The notes under the pieces were generated by a model. That model was not told where the DNA came from. It saw nothing but the letters and a program-made list of their open reading frames with translations, and ran no database searches. 33,805 nucleotides of DNA from Deltaproteobacteria bacterium (GTDB lineage Bacteria; Myxococcota; SpSt-1050; JACRCP01), in contig JACRCP010000185.1 in the NCBI GenBank assembly GCA_016218965.1, positions 1 to 33,805 on the forward strand, in the 5' to 3' direction. Position 1 is the first letter of the stretch. Every line of letters begins with the position of its first letter. Made by a program: the position numbers and the translations under genes. Below are positions 7,001 to 15,108 of the stretch, in pieces.

Positions 7001-8527
7001 CTATTTCACCGGGTTTCCGGTGACGGTGAACAGCGACTTCAAGTCGTCGTCGGTGAACCGGACGCCGGCGCCGAAGAAGAAATCGCGCGACAGGTCGGCC
7101 CGGTCCTTGTCGTAGTTGAGCAGGTCGTCGGCGCCGCCGACGACGTATATGTGGTCTCCGATGTTTATGAGACCCATCGTGCGGATGCGCGGCAGCTTGT
7201 CGGGAATCGCAAGCTCGAAAACGTCGGTCCTGAGCGTGAAGTGCCATCTAAGAACGTCCAGGTCCAGCCCGCCACCGCCCGAGCTCTCGATAATCCCCAC
7301 CCTGAACGTGGCGAAATAGAACCGCTTTGCGAACTCGGCCGAGATCTTGAGCGTGTTGGGCGGCGTCGACACCGATTCCTCCCGGCCCGTCTCGGTCAGC
7401 TTTCCGGTCGCGCCGGTGGCGAGAATGCGTGTGTACGTTTTGGCGTAGTTCCCGCGGGGGTCGTCGATGAGCTCGATGAGGTAATACTTGTCCTCCTTGG
7501 GCTGGAGCGCCAGCGAGAAGTAGGATTTCGCGGCCCGCTGGTAGTAATTGTATTCGGACCGCATGCTGACTATGGTCCGGAGGCGCGACACCTTCCCCGC
7601 GATCTCCGACACCGCGTCGGCCGTTTCTTCGAGCGCCCCCGCGATCTTTTCGTCCTTGAGAAGCTTCCCGACGTTCCCCTCTCCCTTTTCAATCCTCGCG
7701 GCGATCTTCTCGACGGACTCGAGCGTTCGGTTCAGGCGCGAGACCATCTCCTTGACCCCGCTCACGCCCTCCTTGAGGTCGCCCTCGCCGCGGCCCACAA
7801 TCCCCTGGATGTTCGCGACGATCTCCTTGGTGGTCTTTGTGATTTCGCGCAGATTCGATATCGCCTCGCCCAGATCGTCCTGCGATCCCTCGGACATCCC
7901 GCGCAGGTTCGATGTGACCGTTTCGATGTCCGAGAGGATCCGGTCGAGGCGTTCGCTGTTCTTCTGGAGGAGCCGGGTGACCTCCTCGGAGAGCTGTGAC
8001 GTGTCGGCGACGATCTTCTTGAGCGACCCCGATGTTTCTTTGCTCCCGAAGACATCGGACATTGCCCCCGTGACCTCCTTGATGTCCACCGCGATCTGGT
8101 TGAGCGAACCGAAGATGTCCTCGACCTTGAGTGAAGGGAGGACGTTTGTGATCTCGCTGCCGTCGCGGATCCGCGGCCTTCCCTCGGTCCCGGGCTGGAT
8201 CTCAAGGTAGTAGTCTCCAAGTATCGAGCTCGAACGCTTGGTTATCGTCGCGTCGTCGAAAAGCGGGATGTCGTTCCCGATCCGGAGCAGGACCTTCCCC
8301 CGCCTCCCCTTGAGCGAGATCCCCTCGATCTGGCCGACCGCGACACCGGCGACCACCACCCTGGACTTGGTCACGAGCCCGGTCACGTCGTCGAACAGCG
8401 CAAAGACGTTGTAGGAATCCGACGCCGAGAACTTCGACTTCGAAACGCCGCCTATGAAGTAGGCGAGGATCACCGCGGTGACCACGATGACCACGCCCAC
8501 CTTGAGAGGGGTCAGAACCTTATGCAT
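7001..8527 (-). CDS. mlaD: MlaD/MCE-family lipid-transport protein with long C-terminal extension
   Basis: This 508-residue protein is the periplasmic substrate-binding component of an Mla-type phospholipid ABC transporter. An N-terminal membrane anchor (about residues 6-27) is followed by one MCE domain, with F-D-D-V-T-G-L, V-A-G-V-A-V-G-Q-I and the S-S-I-L-G-D-Y-Y-L-E-I pattern. A long helical segment of about 200 residues comes next. The last 170 residues are beta-rich (F-Y-F-A-T-F-R-V-G, L-R-W-H-F-T-L-R-T-D-V-F-E-L, R-D-F-F-F-G-A-G-V-R-F). The short E. coli MlaD lacks this tail. I take ATG 8527 because GGAGG lies 11 bases upstream; a GTG at 8536 is the alternative. Confidence 0.9.
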   Translation of the reverse strand: MHKVLTPLKVGVVIVVTAVILAYFIGGVSKSKFSASDSYNVFALFDDVTGLVTKSRVVVAGVAVGQIEGISLKGRRGKVLLRIGNDIPLFDDATITKRSSSILGDYYLEIQPGTEGRPRIRDGSEITNVLPSLKVEDIFGSLNQIAVDIKEVTGAMSDVFGSKETSGSLKKIVADTSQLSEEVTRLLQKNSERLDRILSDIETVTSNLRGMSEGSQDDLGEAISNLREITKTTKEIVANIQGIVGRGEGDLKEGVSGVKEMVSRLNRTLESVEKIAARIEKGEGNVGKLLKDEKIAGALEETADAVSEIAGKVSRLRTIVSMRSEYNYYQRAAKSYFSLALQPKEDKYYLIELIDDPRGNYAKTYTRILATGATGKLTETGREESVSTPPNTLKISAEFAKRFYFATFRVGIIESSGGGGLDLDVLRWHFTLRTDVFELAIPDKLPRIRTMGLINIGDHIYVVGGADDLLNYDKDRADLSRDFFFGAGVRFTDDDLKSLFTVTGNPVK

Positions 8528-8560
8528 CGAACGCACGACCTCCGCCGGCCGCCTGCGCCT

Positions 8561-9313
8561 TCACACCCTGCTGAACCAGGTGGACAGGAACTGCCGCACA
8601 TGGGGGTGCTCCGAGGCGCGCACGGCCGCCGGAGCACCATACTCCACAATCCGCCCGTCGTGAAGCACCGCGATCGCGTCGGCCACGGCGAACGCGGCGC
8701 CGATGTCGTGGCTTATGACCACCGAAGTCACCTGGAGCTTCTCGCGGGCCTCGACTATCATACCGTTCACGTTCTCGGTTGCAATCGGATCGAGGCCCGT
8801 CGTCGGTTCGTCATAGAGGATCATCCCCGGATTGAGCACTATGGCGCGGGCGAGCCCGACGCGCTTGCGCATCCCGCCCGACAGCTCGGCCGGGTACTTG
8901 TCCTCGACGCCGAAAAGCCCGAAGAGGTTGAGCTTTTCGGTCACGATTGCGCGAATCTCGCGTTCGGAGAGCGACAGGTGTTCGCGAAGCGGAAACGCGA
9001 CGTTTTCCCCCACCGTCATCGAGTCGAACAGCGCCGCCCCCTGGAACACCATCCCGAACTTGCGGCGCACCTCGTTGAGCCTTCGCTCGCCGGCCTGCGC
9101 TATCGCCTCGCCCTCGATCCAGATCTCGCCGCTGTCGGGCCGCAGAAGCCCGATCACGTGTTTGATGAGCACGGACTTCCCGGAGCCGCTCGCGCCGAGG
9201 ATGACCGTGGTCGATCCGTGCTCGACACGAAGCGAGATCCCCTTGAGCACCTCGTTTTCGCCGAAGCGCTTGCAGAGGTCCCGGATCTCGATCGCCGCGC
9301 CCTCGCCGTTCAC
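8561..9313 (-). CDS. mlaF: Mla-type ABC transporter ATP-binding protein
   Basis: This 250-residue ATPase powers the MlaE permease. It has Walker A G-A-S-G-S-G-K-S, a Q-loop V-F-Q-G-A-A-L-F, signature L-S-G-G-M-R-K-R, Walker B I-L-Y-D-E-P-T-T-G-L-D, and an H-loop V-I-S-H-D. The L-S-G-G-M-R-K-R form is characteristic of MlaF/Ttg2A. The GTG start at 9313 overlaps the mlaE stop as GTGA and has GGAGGG six bases upstream, which supports translational coupling. The long upstream continuation of this frame is antisense-like coding over mlaE and is not part of the gene. Confidence 0.97.
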   Translation of the reverse strand: MNGEGAAIEIRDLCKRFGENEVLKGISLRVEHGSTTVILGASGSGKSVLIKHVIGLLRPDSGEIWIEGEAIAQAGERRLNEVRRKFGMVFQGAALFDSMTVGENVAFPLREHLSLSEREIRAIVTEKLNLFGLFGVEDKYPAELSGGMRKRVGLARAIVLNPGMILYDEPTTGLDPIATENVNGMIVEAREKLQVTSVVISHDIGAAFAVADAIAVLHDGRIVEYGAPAAVRASEHPHVRQFLSTWFSRV

Positions 9314-10116
9314 CGCGGCCCTCCAAGCAGGTACCCGGGCAGGTAGTTGGTCATGAGGACGTTCAGGAAGTAATCCGCGATGAGGATCGCGACGCTCGAC
9401 ACGACCACGGCCTTGGTGGTCGCCTCCCCCACGCCCTTTGCGCCGCCCTCCGCGCGAAACCCCTTGTCGCACGAGATGAGCGCCACGATTGCGCCGAACA
9501 CCACCGCCTTGTACAGGCCGCTCGTGATGTCTATCGGGTCGAGGTAGTGCCTCGTCCGGGCGACGAACACCCCCTGGTCTATCCCCAGCATCCAAACGCC
9601 CATCACGTACGAGCCGAAAAAGCTCACAACGTCGAAAATGGCCGCCAGGACCGGCATCATCAACATGCTGGCGATCACGCGCGGGACGATCAGGTACTGC
9701 ACGGGGTTTACCGCCATCGTCGAGAGCGCGTCTATCTGCTCGGTCACCCGCATGGTGCCGAGCTCGGTCGCCATGGCGCTCCCCGCGCGGCCCGTGACCA
9801 TGAGCGCGGTGAAGACCGGCCCCAGCTCGCGCGTCACGGCGAGGGCGACCGACGAGCCGACGAGCCCTTCGGCCTGGAACTTGGCGAGCAGGCTCGTGGT
9901 CTGGAGCACCATCACGAGCCCGGTGAACGCCGCGGTGAGGAAGACCACGAACAGCGACTTGACCCCGATGGTCTCCATCTGCTGGACGAGAAGGCCGGCC
10001 CGGTACGGGGGCCGGAGCGTCCATTTGAACACCTCGACCGTGGTGGCGACAAACCGTCCCACCTCCTCGAAGCTGTGCGTCACATACGCCGCGACGCCTT
10101 TCAAGGGGCTTCTCAT
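9310..10116 (-). CDS. mlaE: Mla-type ABC transporter permease
   Basis: This 268-residue inner-membrane protein is the permease of the lipid-transport system. It shows the family core T-R-E-L-G-P-V-F-T-A-L-M-V-T-G-R-A-G-S with E-L-G-T-M-R-V-T-E-Q-I-D-A-L close behind, and P-R-V-I-A-S in the next helix. Several hydrophobic segments span residues about 50-260. It dimerises in known systems with two MlaF subunits and a ring of MlaD. The ATG at 10116 has AGGG upstream. It starts 30 nt after the Crp/Fnr gene stop and overlaps mlaF by 4 nt. Confidence 0.96.
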   Translation of the reverse strand: MRSPLKGVAAYVTHSFEEVGRFVATTVEVFKWTLRPPYRAGLLVQQMETIGVKSLFVVFLTAAFTGLVMVLQTTSLLAKFQAEGLVGSSVALAVTRELGPVFTALMVTGRAGSAMATELGTMRVTEQIDALSTMAVNPVQYLIVPRVIASMLMMPVLAAIFDVVSFFGSYVMGVWMLGIDQGVFVARTRHYLDPIDITSGLYKAVVFGAIVALISCDKGFRAEGGAKGVGEATTKAVVVSSVAILIADYFLNVLMTNYLPGYLLGGPR

Positions 10117-10146
10117 GCCGGGACCCTGGGGCGGCCGGGGGCGGGG

Positions 10147-10833
10147 TTATCGCTCGCGATCTATCTCCTGGAGGAACGCGTGTTTGAGATACAGCCGGTT
10201 TCCGCTCATCTTGAGCACGCCGCGCTTCTTGAACTCGGAGAAGATCCGCGACACGGTCTCGCGCGACGTGCCGATCGTGTCGGCGATCTCCTGCTGCGTG
10301 GGCCGCCCCTCGATGACCGACGAGTCCTCGACGCGCTTCCCTTCGCGCTCGGCAAGGTCGATGAGGTAGCGGGCGACCCGGCCGTAGACGTCGAGCAGGG
10401 TGAGGTTGCCGATGATCTCGTCGGCGCGGCGTATGCGGTTGCAGAGCTCCGACATGACGCGCATCCCGGTTTCGGGGTGCTCGATCATGTGCTGCCTGAA
10501 GGCGTCGCGGTTGAGCATGAGTAGCCTCACGTCCTCGACCGCGACGGCGTTCGCCGAACGGGGCCGGTTGTCCAGAAGGGCCATCTCGCCGAAGAACTCG
10601 CCCGGTTTGAAATAGCTCAGGATGATCTCCCGGCCGGATTTCCCGAGCAGCACCGCCTTGACCTTGCCCGAGAGGACGATGTAGAGGGCGTCGCCCGGTT
10701 CCTCCTGGCTCAGGATGATGGAGTTCTTGGCGAAGTGTTTTTCGACCAGGAGGCCCTCGATCTTCCTCACGGCCGCTTCGTTGAGGTCGGAGAACAGGCT
10801 CACCTGTTTGAGCAGTCCGGTCTTCGAATCCAT
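10147..10833 (-). CDS. Crp/Fnr-family transcriptional regulator
   Basis: This 228-residue protein has a cyclic-nucleotide-binding fold (about residues 10-125), including G-E-F-F-G-E-M-A-L-L-D and R-S-A-N-A-V-A. A C-terminal winged helix contains T-Q-Q-E-I-A-D-T-I-G-T-S-R-E-T-V-S-R-I-F, the Crp recognition helix pattern. No N-terminal cysteine cluster of Fnr type is present, so oxygen sensing by an iron-sulfur cluster is unlikely. The ligand is not predictable. GGAGGGG lies upstream of the ATG. It sits between the WHy lipoprotein (19 nt) and mlaE (30 nt), so it is expressed with the lipid-transport genes and may regulate them. Confidence 0.93.
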   Translation of the reverse strand: MDSKTGLLKQVSLFSDLNEAAVRKIEGLLVEKHFAKNSIILSQEEPGDALYIVLSGKVKAVLLGKSGREIILSYFKPGEFFGEMALLDNRPRSANAVAVEDVRLLMLNRDAFRQHMIEHPETGMRVMSELCNRIRRADEIIGNLTLLDVYGRVARYLIDLAEREGKRVEDSSVIEGRPTQQEIADTIGTSRETVSRIFSEFKKRGVLKMSGNRLYLKHAFLQEIDRER

Positions 10834-10852
10834 CGGCCCCTCCTGCGGGTGG

Positions 10853-11677
10853 CTACCGCGTGAATGTTATGGTGCCCGACTTCTGCACCGGCAGGGCGAT
10901 CCCCTCGACCGACAGCACGCCCGAAAGAGTCCAGTTCATCGACTTCTTCCCGAGGATGTCCTTGAACCTGGCGCCGTGTGTCTTGAGATCCATCGTCGCC
11001 GGGAACGTATAGGCGAGATCGGAGGTGGGCGGAACCTTTTCCATCTCCGCAATGCGGCCGTTCCCGACCGGCACGCCCTCGATCTGGAGATCGTACGAAA
11101 CGTAGTCGACCTTCATAGGGAACACGTTCCGATTCTTCACGAAGATGTCAAACGTGAACCCGACCTCCCCCTTCTCGCCGCTGGCGATCGCCGCGCCCGG
11201 GATGTGGACGTCGGGAAGCTCCGGGAGCCCCATGTCGTGCTCGGCCTTGACCGGCACCTCGCCGCCGCCGCCCGAAAGCACGCCGTTGAGCCTGTACGGG
11301 GCCGAGCGTTTCCTGATGAAGTCCATGTATTCCTTTGGGTCCGCGGGGTACTCCACCTTCACCCGGATCTCGAACGTGCCCTTCTTGCCGGGGGCCACAT
11401 CCAGCGACACGGGGGACTGCGTGTCGGCCACGTCCTTGCCGTTGAAGGAAAACGTGTACTTGACATTGTCGAAGGCCTTCGCCAGCCTGGTCCCGTTTGC
11501 AACCTCGAACTTGAAACTCAGGGTCCGCCCGGTGCACGACTGCTCGACGAAGTCAAGCCCGTCGTACTCCACGGTGATCTCGCCCGCGTCCTCGATCTGC
11601 GCGCCCTTCTGTCCCGCACAGCCCAGACCGCACAGCGCGGCGCCCGCGAGCAGCGTTGGTATCGTCAATGCTCTCAT
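10853..11677 (-). CDS. LEA type 2 / WHy-domain lipoprotein
   Basis: This 274-residue exported protein begins with a hydrophobic signal (A-L-T-I-P-T-L-L-A-G-A-A-L-C) and a cysteine at residue 20 in G-L-G-C, a poor lipobox. Two repeated beta-sandwich units follow (about 35-130 and 150-270). Each has L-x-F-x-F-E-V-x-N or F-x-F-D-I-F-V-x-N-x-N early and K-x-x-Y-x-x-x-x-x-G near the middle, as in WHy/LEA_2 domains. In such proteins the role is usually stress- or desiccation-related, or lipid binding, and is not proven here. The start at 11677 has GGAGGGG upstream; a longer reading to 11701 has none. It is the first gene of the Crp-mlaEFD run. Confidence 0.75.
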   Translation of the reverse strand: MRALTIPTLLAGAALCGLGCAGQKGAQIEDAGEITVEYDGLDFVEQSCTGRTLSFKFEVANGTRLAKAFDNVKYTFSFNGKDVADTQSPVSLDVAPGKKGTFEIRVKVEYPADPKEYMDFIRKRSAPYRLNGVLSGGGGEVPVKAEHDMGLPELPDVHIPGAAIASGEKGEVGFTFDIFVKNRNVFPMKVDYVSYDLQIEGVPVGNGRIAEMEKVPPTSDLAYTFPATMDLKTHGARFKDILGKKSMNWTLSGVLSVEGIALPVQKSGTITFTR

Positions 11678-11746
11678 TGAGTTGCTCTCCCCTCCGCGCA
11701 CCTTTGCCCCGCGGGCCGGGCCCCGCTGCTGACCAATTTGGCGCGC

Positions 11747-11774
11747 ATGTTAGCACAACCAAACGGCGACACAA
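11747..11774 (-). promoter_or_regulatory. Candidate promoter for the WHy-crp-mla operon
   Basis: On the minus strand TTGTGT (11774-11769) is followed after 16 bases by TAACAT (11752-11747). This would start RNA near 11740, about 60 bases before the lipoprotein ATG. The mobile-element copy at 11795-11931 lies only about 20 bases upstream of the -35 box. Matches are moderate. Confidence 0.35.
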
Positions 11775-11794
11775 GCAGAAAGGTGTTTTTCAAG

Positions 11795-11931
11795 CAAGGA
11801 TTCAGCCTCGGGTGGGGGCCGGCTTCCCCTGCGCATCAGTTTCCGATGCGTCATCATGTAACTTCGCCCGGCGGCTGCCGCAAACATGCCGCTCCGGGAA
11901 ACCCGCCCCCCACCCAAGATTGAATGATCAC
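11795..11931 (+). repeat. MITE-like repeat, copy A (137 bp, complete)
   Basis: This complete copy begins with AAGGATTCAG after one variable base and ends in TGAATGATCAC. Its termini form imperfect inverted repeats of about 30 bases (left ATTCAGCCTCGGGTGGGGGC against ATTCAATCTTGGGTGGGGGG read from the right). It is flanked by TTTTTCAAG (11786-11794) and TTTTTCAAT (11932-11940), an 8/9 match that fits a 9-bp target duplication. It differs from copy C at about a dozen of 137 positions. No protein is encoded. It sits between divergently oriented promoters. Confidence 0.8.
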
Positions 11932-11946
11932 TTTTTCAATTTGAGG

Positions 11947-11976
11947 TTGACAACCCGTGCGGCGCTCTGGTAAGGC
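11947..11976 (+). promoter_or_regulatory. Candidate promoter for the M23 peptidase gene
   Basis: TTGACA (11947-11952) is an exact -35 consensus. TAAGGC (11971-11976), preceded by TGG, lies 18 bases further on and is a weak -10 box. Transcription would begin near 11983, about 118 bases before the chosen start codon. The copy-A mobile element ends just 15 bases upstream. Confidence 0.35.
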
Positions 11977-12100
11977 TTGAAATAGAGATACTCTTGACGA
12001 CTCGGTCCGGCAGGTCCGGGGATTTGAAGCGCGGGACGCGCACCTGAAGGATTTGATGCCGGATCGGAGTTAATCATACTTGAAGCTTCGCGGAGGATTG

Positions 12101-13045
12101 TTGGCCAATAGCCCCAAAAGGCTTACGCTCCTGGTCGTTCCCGACGGGTCGTCGCGGGTCCAGCGGTTCGTGGTGTCAAAACGAATCATCGTCGGGCTCG
12201 TGTTTTCGGCATGCTTTGTCTTTGTGGCGGTGGCCTTCATGGCGGTCCACTACGGCCACCTCGTCGATCAGGCCATGGAGAACGCCAGCCTCAAAGAGGA
12301 GAACCTTGCGCTCAAGGGACAGGTCAAGGAGTTCCAGACGAGCATGCGCAACGCCTTGAACGTGGTGACGCGCATCGAGCGATTCGAGACCAAGCTCAGG
12401 ATGATGCTCCAGCTCTCGGACCCCGAGCGCAACCTCGCAGTCGGCCCGGTCGCCACCCCCGCAGGCGACAAACCGCGCGAGGTCCCGATATTCGGCGAGC
12501 TCCTTCCCGGCATCAAGGAATCCAAGGCCGGGCAGATGCTGAGGCTCGCCCTGCTCAAAAGCCGCGTCGAATCGATCCGCACCGAGGCCGAGGTCACCGA
12601 GGAGCACCTGCGCGAGCTCAAGGACTTCTTTGACGCGCAAAAGACCATCCTGGCCTCGACGCCGTCCATCTGGCCGTCCCGCGGCTGGGTGACCAGCGAT
12701 TTCGGGTTCCGCTACGACCCGTACACGGGCGACCGCTCGATGCACCGCGGGCTTGACATCGCCACGCAGGCCGGCACGACGGTCGTCGCGCCCGGCGACG
12801 GGCAGGTGATCTCGTCCGAGTACAACTCGTACTACGGGAAGGTCATCCTCATAGACCACGGCAACTCCGTCGTGACGCGCTACGCCCACCTGTCGGAGAT
12901 CTCGGTGCGCGAGGGCGACAAGGTCGCCCGCGGCCAGAAGATAGGCGCGGTCGGCAACAGCGGCAGGTCCACCGGCCCGCACCTCCACTACGAGATCGAG
13001 GTGAACGGGATACCGGTCAATCCGATGAAGTACATTCTGGACTGA
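12101..13045 (+). CDS. M23/LytM-family peptidoglycan metallopeptidase
   Basis: The 314-residue product has a short cytoplasmic tail, one membrane helix (about residues 27-50), a coiled-coil region (about 60-175), and a C-terminal M23 domain. The zinc ligands are present in S-M-H-R-G-L-D-I-A and P-H-L-H-Y-E-I-E. It should cleave peptide cross-links in peptidoglycan or activate amidases at the inner-membrane surface. The opening K-R-L-T-L-L-V-V-P-D-G is typical of the family. I choose TTG 12101, four bases after GGAGGA, because it gives the usual M-A-N-S-P-K-R start. TTG 12098 and TTG 12080 are alternatives. It stands alone on the plus strand, divergent from the WHy-mla operon. Confidence 0.9.
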   Translation: MANSPKRLTLLVVPDGSSRVQRFVVSKRIIVGLVFSACFVFVAVAFMAVHYGHLVDQAMENASLKEENLALKGQVKEFQTSMRNALNVVTRIERFETKLRMMLQLSDPERNLAVGPVATPAGDKPREVPIFGELLPGIKESKAGQMLRLALLKSRVESIRTEAEVTEEHLRELKDFFDAQKTILASTPSIWPSRGWVTSDFGFRYDPYTGDRSMHRGLDIATQAGTTVVAPGDGQVISSEYNSYYGKVILIDHGNSVVTRYAHLSEISVREGDKVARGQKIGAVGNSGRSTGPHLHYEIEVNGIPVNPMKYILD

Positions 13046-13094
13046 GTTCCCCCCGCTCTCACGTCCAAACAGATTCAACCCGGTGCGTTGCAAA

Positions 13095-13179
13095 AACCGG
13101 GTTGCGCGCCGCCCGGACGCGACCCGGTTGCGCCGGAGCGGGGTTTTCGGGCGACCGCCGGGCGCCTGCACAGGCGCCC
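13095..13179. repeat. GC-rich dyads between the M23 gene and argS
   Basis: The 304-base gap 13046-13349 contains two clear dyads. AACCGGGT (13095-13102) pairs with ACCCGGTT (13122-13129). GGGCGCCTG (13160-13168) pairs with CAGGCGCCC (13171-13179) across two bases. The second is a very stable hairpin and may help end transcription of the M23 gene, but no T-run follows. Apart from these and the argS promoter I see no gene or named element in the gap. Confidence 0.5.
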
Positions 13180-13313
13180 CCACACAACGACGCATCCGAA
13201 AACGACGCAAAGGCGCGGCCGGGGAGCAAGCCGGGCGGCCTCCCGCATCACCATCTCTAGGACTTCCAGTGGGAGTCCGGGTCCATGAAACGCACCCGAT
13301 TCAACCCGGCATC

Positions 13314-13341
13314 TTGACACTCGGACGCAACCGCGTAGAGT
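13314..13341 (+). promoter_or_regulatory. Candidate argS promoter, possibly leaderless
   Basis: TTGACA (13314-13319) is followed after 16 bases by TAGAGT (13336-13341). The predicted start of RNA falls at or within a base or two of the argS ATG at 13350. No good Shine-Dalgarno sequence precedes that ATG, so a leaderless or nearly leaderless transcript is plausible. Confidence 0.5.
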
Positions 13342-13349
13342 TGCTGCCC

Positions 13350-15107
13350 ATGAAGGCGCCGAGGCAGATCGTCGAGGAGATCGTCAGGAAGGCCGTTGCG
13401 CGCGGCATCGAACGCGGCGCCTTCCCGGCGGCGGCGGCGACGGTCGGTTTCGGCGTCGATCTTCCCAAGAAGGCCGAACACGGCGACCTGGCCACAAACG
13501 CCGCGTTCCCGCTCGCGAAACTCCTGGGGCAGAACCCGATGGAGGCGGCCGAGAAGCTGCGCGCGCTCGCCTTGGACGAGGCCGGAATGGACGGCCATAT
13601 CGAGTCGGTCACCGTCGCCCGGCCCGGTTTCGTCAATTTCGTTTTCTCCGAACAGTTCCGTTCGGACGGCCTGCGCGAGATCTTCGCGCGCGGCAGCGGG
13701 TTTGGCCGCACGGACGAAGGCAGGGGCGCCCGCGCCAACGTTGAGTTCGTCTCGGCCAACCCCACGGGGCCGCTTCACGTGGGGCACGGGCGCGGCGCGG
13801 TGGTCGGCGACGTGGTCGCGTCGGTCCTTTCGGCTTGCGGGTACACGGTCAGCCGCGAGTACTACGTCAACGACCAGGGGGCGCAGATCCGCAACCTCGG
13901 GGCGTCGCTCAAAGAACGCATCAAGGAGGCGGCGGGCGAACCCTTCGAGATTCCGGCGGACGGGTACCACGGGGAGTACGTGCGCGAGCTCGCCGCCGAG
14001 CTCGTCGCCCAAAAGGGCGGCGCGGCGGGCGCCATGGCCGTCGAAGAGCTGAGCGGGTGGGGGTCGGCGAGGCTCCTTGAGGCGATCGGGCGCGACCTCG
14101 AGTCGTTCGGGATCAAGTTCGATGTGTGGTTCCGGGAGTCCGAACTCCATTCTCGCGGTGCCATCAAGGTCCTCGTGGAGGGCCTCAAGTCGCGCGGGCT
14201 CGCGTTTGACGACCCGACGGGCGCCGTGATGCTTGGGGCCGAGGCCGGGCGCGAATTCGGAGACGACAAAGATCGGGTGCTGGTCAAGTCAAACGGCGAC
14301 GCCACGTATTTCGCCTCGGACGTCGCATACCACGAGGACAAGCTCAAAAGGGGGTTCTCGCGCCTGATAAACGTCTGGGGGGCCGACCATCACGGCTATA
14401 TCCCGCGCGTCCGGGCCGGCATCAAAACCACGGGGCGGGACCCCGCCGTCCTCGACGTGATCCTCGTCCAGATGGTCAACGTCCTGCGCCATGGGAAGCC
14501 CGTGGCGATGTCCAAGCGCTCGGGGTCGTTCGTGACGCTCCGCGAGGTCCTCTCCGAGGTCGGGCGCGACGCCGCCCGCGTGGTGTTCTGCATGCGCAGG
14601 CCCGACGCACAGCTCGACTTCGACCTCGAGATCGTCAAGCGCAGGACGCTCGACAACCCCGTGTTCTACATGCAGTACGGTCACGCCCGGATCTGCTCCA
14701 TCCTGCGAAAGGCCGCGGCGATGGGGCTCACGCCCCCCGCGTACGATTCGGGGCTGGTCCCAAAACTTGCGCTCCCCGAGGAGCGCGAGATAATAAAGCG
14801 GTTGATGTTTTACCCCGAGGCGCTGCTCTTGTGCGCCAGGACGCTGGAGCCGCATCACCTCGTGTTCTACATCAACGAGACGATCGGAGAGTTCCACGGC
14901 TACTATACCAAGTACAAGAACACCGCGCGCGTAATATCGGAGGATACGCAACTCACGGCCGCGCGGCTGATGCTCTGCGGCGCGGTGCGCACGGTTCTCG
15001 CCAATGCGATGGGGGTTCTGGGGGTCGAGGCGCCCGAACGGATGGACAGTATGCCCGGCGATGATGCCGGCGAAGAGGCCAGGGACGAGGCCAAGGAAGA
15101 AGACTGA
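13350..15107 (+). CDS. argS: Arginyl-tRNA synthetase
   Basis: This 585-residue class I synthetase charges tRNA-Arg using ATP. The N-terminal Arg-tRNA synthetase additional domain (about 1-95) is followed by the catalytic core with V-E-F-V-S-A-N-P-T-G-P-L-H-V-G-H, the family HIGH motif. V-A-M-S-K-R-S-G is the KMSK-like loop, and W-G-A-D-H-H-G-Y is typical of the family. The DALR anticodon-binding domain is present, with Q-Y-G-H-A-R and a long helical tail, which ends in an unusually acidic, charged stretch. The ATG at 13350 gives the normal N-terminus; the same frame stays open upstream but has no family similarity. One base separates its stop from the SPOR-protein start. Confidence 0.98.
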   Translation: MKAPRQIVEEIVRKAVARGIERGAFPAAAATVGFGVDLPKKAEHGDLATNAAFPLAKLLGQNPMEAAEKLRALALDEAGMDGHIESVTVARPGFVNFVFSEQFRSDGLREIFARGSGFGRTDEGRGARANVEFVSANPTGPLHVGHGRGAVVGDVVASVLSACGYTVSREYYVNDQGAQIRNLGASLKERIKEAAGEPFEIPADGYHGEYVRELAAELVAQKGGAAGAMAVEELSGWGSARLLEAIGRDLESFGIKFDVWFRESELHSRGAIKVLVEGLKSRGLAFDDPTGAVMLGAEAGREFGDDKDRVLVKSNGDATYFASDVAYHEDKLKRGFSRLINVWGADHHGYIPRVRAGIKTTGRDPAVLDVILVQMVNVLRHGKPVAMSKRSGSFVTLREVLSEVGRDAARVVFCMRRPDAQLDFDLEIVKRRTLDNPVFYMQYGHARICSILRKAAAMGLTPPAYDSGLVPKLALPEEREIIKRLMFYPEALLLCARTLEPHHLVFYINETIGEFHGYYTKYKNTARVISEDTQLTAARLMLCGAVRTVLANAMGVLGVEAPERMDSMPGDDAGEEARDEAKEED

Positions 15108-15108
15108 C

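Noticed and set aside
6011..7999. A 662-codon plus-strand open frame
   Set aside because: It lies antisense to rsmD, the aldolase-like gene and mlaD, has low-complexity Arg/Gly/Pro composition, and shows no family motifs. High GC content keeps such shadow frames open.
13160..13179. Intrinsic terminator after the M23 peptidase gene
   Set aside because: The hairpin is strong but is followed by CCCCACAC rather than a T-run, so it is listed only as a dyad.
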